Positions 39,910 to 40,938 of a stretch of DNA of 40,938 bases are shown here, piece by piece. The stretch is from contig JAIFLU010000119.1 in the NCBI GenBank assembly GCA_020048915.1, positions 1-40,938 on the forward strand, in the 5' to 3' direction. The number at the start of each line of letters is the position of its first letter. The stretch's first letter is position 1. Below the pieces are notes generated by a model. That model saw only the letters and a list, made by a program, of their open reading frames with translations, was not told the origin of the DNA and did no database searches. The stretch comes from Bacteroidota bacterium. GTDB taxonomy: Bacteria > Bacteroidota > Bacteroidia > Bacteroidales > JAAUTT01. Position numbers and translations under genes: made by a program.

Positions 39910-40938
39910 TTACCGTACAATGTTAATTACCCCTGTTTTCGTCCCTTCCTTTTCTGTTGTCAGGAAGTAAAAATACGCTCCTTCAGGAAGTTCACTGCCA
40001 TTGGAAGTTCCATTCCAATCGTTTTGATAATCGGATGATTGATAAACCAAAGTACCCCAACGGTTATAGATTTTCACCTGAACACGCCCATACGATTCAA
40101 TTTCAGGTAATATCCATTTATCATTAAACCCGTCGGTGTTTGGAGTGAACAGGTGGTTCACGTTTTTGTAATCTTTCGAATCGGGATCTAACGGAAAGAC
40201 TTCGCTATTATCAGGAACTCCGTCGCCATCATCGTCAGTATCGGTGTTGTTACCAGTCCCATCCTTATCAGTATCTAATGTTTCAGCCGGATTGAGCGGA
40301 AAAGCATCCTCACTATTCTTAACACCATCATTGTCAGAATCTATATCGCCAGGAGGGGTCTCACCGCTACCAATAGTACCATCGCCATTAATATCTCCTT
40401 CTAACTCAGGAGAAGTAATAATTCCGTCGCCATTGGTATCTCCGCCTAACTCAGTACCCGAGATTTCATCGTCACCATTGGTGTCGCCAGCTATTTCCGG
40501 AGAAGTTATCTTACCATCACCATCTTTGTCGCCTGCAACTTCAGGAGATGCTATATCACCATCGCCATTGGTGTCGCCAGCAACTTCGGGTGAGGTTATT
40601 TTTCCGTCACCATCCTTGTCGCCCGCTAATTCAGGAGAAGTTACATCGCCATCGCCATTGGTATCACCAGCAATTTCGGGAGACGTGATTTTTCCGTCAC
40701 CATCCTTGTCACCTGCTAATTCAGGAGAAGTTATATCGCCATCGCCATTGGTATCACCAGCAATTTCGGGGGACGTTATTTTTCCGTCACCATCTTTGTC
40801 GCCTGCTAATTCAGGAGAAGTTATATCGCCATCGCCATTGGTATCACCAGCAACTTCGGGGGAGGTGATTTTTCCGTCACCATCCTTGTCGCCTGCTAAT
40901 TCAGGAGAAGTTATATCGCCATCGCCATTGGTATCACC
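39910..40938 (-). CDS. T9SS type B surface protein with tandem EF-hand loops, C-terminal part
   Basis: The reading frame is open from the right edge of the window (no start seen) and covers 342 residues. It comprises 13 tandem 15-residue repeats (40354-40938), then a segment rich in DxDxDG type calcium motifs (DSDNDGVKNSEDAFPLNPAE, DTDDDGDGVPDNSEVFPLDP; 40162-40353), then a gliding-motility-associated (CHU_C, type B) C-terminal domain of about 80 residues: LFTPNTDGFNDKWILPEIES, VKIYNRWGTLVYQS, LPEGAYFYFL and final GVINIVR. The protein should be exported by the type IX system and tethered to or released from the surface. Valine codon GTG at 40161 is not a start; the frame is open on both sides of it. 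The PorP/SprF gene lies next. Confidence 0.88.
   Translation of the reverse strand, partial: GDTNGDGDITSPELAGDKDGDGKITSPEVAGDTNGDGDITSPELAGDKDGDGKITSPEIAGDTNGDGDITSPELAGDKDGDGKITSPEIAGDTNGDGDVTSPELAGDKDGDGKITSPEVAGDTNGDGDIASPEVAGDKDGDGKITSPEIAGDTNGDDEISGTELGGDTNGDGIITSPELEGDINGDGTIGSGETPPGDIDSDNDGVKNSEDAFPLNPAETLDTDKDGTGNNTDTDDDGDGVPDNSEVFPLDPDSKDYKNVNHLFTPNTDGFNDKWILPEIESYGRVQVKIYNRWGTLVYQSSDYQNDWNGTSNGSELPEGAYFYFLTTEKEGTKTGVINIVR
40354..40938 (-). repeat. Array of 45-bp units coding EF-hand calcium loops
   Basis: Thirteen units in the window, continuing past the edge. Two types alternate: GDTNGDGDITSPELA and GDKDGDGKITSPEVA (or PEIA), so the higher-order period is 90 bp. Each holds a 12-residue loop D-x-[DN]-G-D-G-x-[IV]-x-S-P-E with Glu at position 12, exactly the EF-hand pattern. 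Three DTN units closest to the right edge are identical at DNA level; units near the C-terminus are more diverged (DTNGDDEISGTE, DTNGDGIITSPE, DINGDGTIGSGE). Confidence 0.9.

Noticed and set aside
39910..40161. Type B C-terminal domain as a separate 83-residue gene
   Set aside because: The apparent start is an internal GTG; the frame is open upstream through the calcium repeats to the window edge.
40162..40353. Continuation of the EF-hand loop array
   Set aside because: Here the acidic motifs follow thrombospondin type 3-like DxDxDG spacing with FPL-P linkers and no 15-residue period.
40354..40938. CRISPR array or intergenic satellite
   Set aside because: The 45/90-bp repeats are in frame, code for EF-hand loops with synonymous changes and have no unique spacers.

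Overview
The window reads as chromosomal DNA of a Bacteroidota bacterium, most likely class Bacteroidia (order not determinable by eye). The signs are a PorP/SprF-type outer-membrane protein beside a gene ending in a gliding-motility/T9SS type B C-terminal domain, several CarboxypepD_reg-like exported proteins, a DUF5686 protein, a NUDIX-type (NrtR-like) regulator, a LysRS with a C-terminal extension, and many -7 boxes of the Bacteroidota form TAnnTTTG. Base composition is moderately AT-rich, more so at 21.1-23.05 kb and 38.2-38.76 kb. I saw no rRNA or tRNA gene, CRISPR array, riboswitch or phage module.

Layout. 0-5.8 kb: start of a sugar-porter MFS gene diverging from an AraC regulator; a decayed IS200/IS605 element abutting a small membrane protein gene; a CPA2 cation/proton antiporter; an exported protein; an unrecognised Rossmann-like protein. 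6-9.4 kb: lipB and lipA (lipoate synthesis) on the minus strand with an AspT/YidE-type transporter between them on the plus strand. 9.5-14.7 kb: plus-strand housekeeping block lysS, gpsA, adk, obg and a PAP2 phosphatase, followed by a cluster of four REP-like hairpins. 15-17 kb: TetR regulator plus a stand-alone FabF-type ketosynthase, with a promoter/operator visible. 17.1-21.2 kb: a YhiN-type flavoprotein, a GapN-like aldehyde dehydrogenase and an NrtR-like regulator with a 23-bp palindrome upstream.

21.2-23.05 kb is a small AT-rich accessory patch: a remnant of an RND membrane-fusion protein, two small CarboxypepD_reg-type proteins and several inverted repeats. 23-27 kb: a three-domain acyltransferase-ACP-acyl ligase, a DODA-type extradiol dioxygenase and a gamma-glutamylcyclotransferase. 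27-38.2 kb: exported CarboxypepD_reg protein, exported GH130 enzyme, aspartate kinase, DUF5686 outer-membrane protein, nitrilase-family amidase, a GH28-like beta-helix protein and an orphan hybrid histidine kinase. 38.2-38.9 kb is non-coding with nested inverted repeats. 38.9-40.9 kb holds a PorP/SprF protein and, upstream of it, the 3' part of a giant T9SS type B protein made of tandem 15-residue EF-hand calcium loops; the array runs off the window.

The most unusual item is that array: 13 calcium-loop units without room for the usual EF-hand helices, alternating in two types to give a 90-bp higher-order repeat, coupled to a type B sorting domain and a PorP/SprF partner. Secondary points are the covarying REP hairpins, the NUDIX regulator with its palindrome, the TetR operator inside its own promoter, and the PlsC-ACP-ligase fusion. 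All calls are from reading the sequence; no database search was run.
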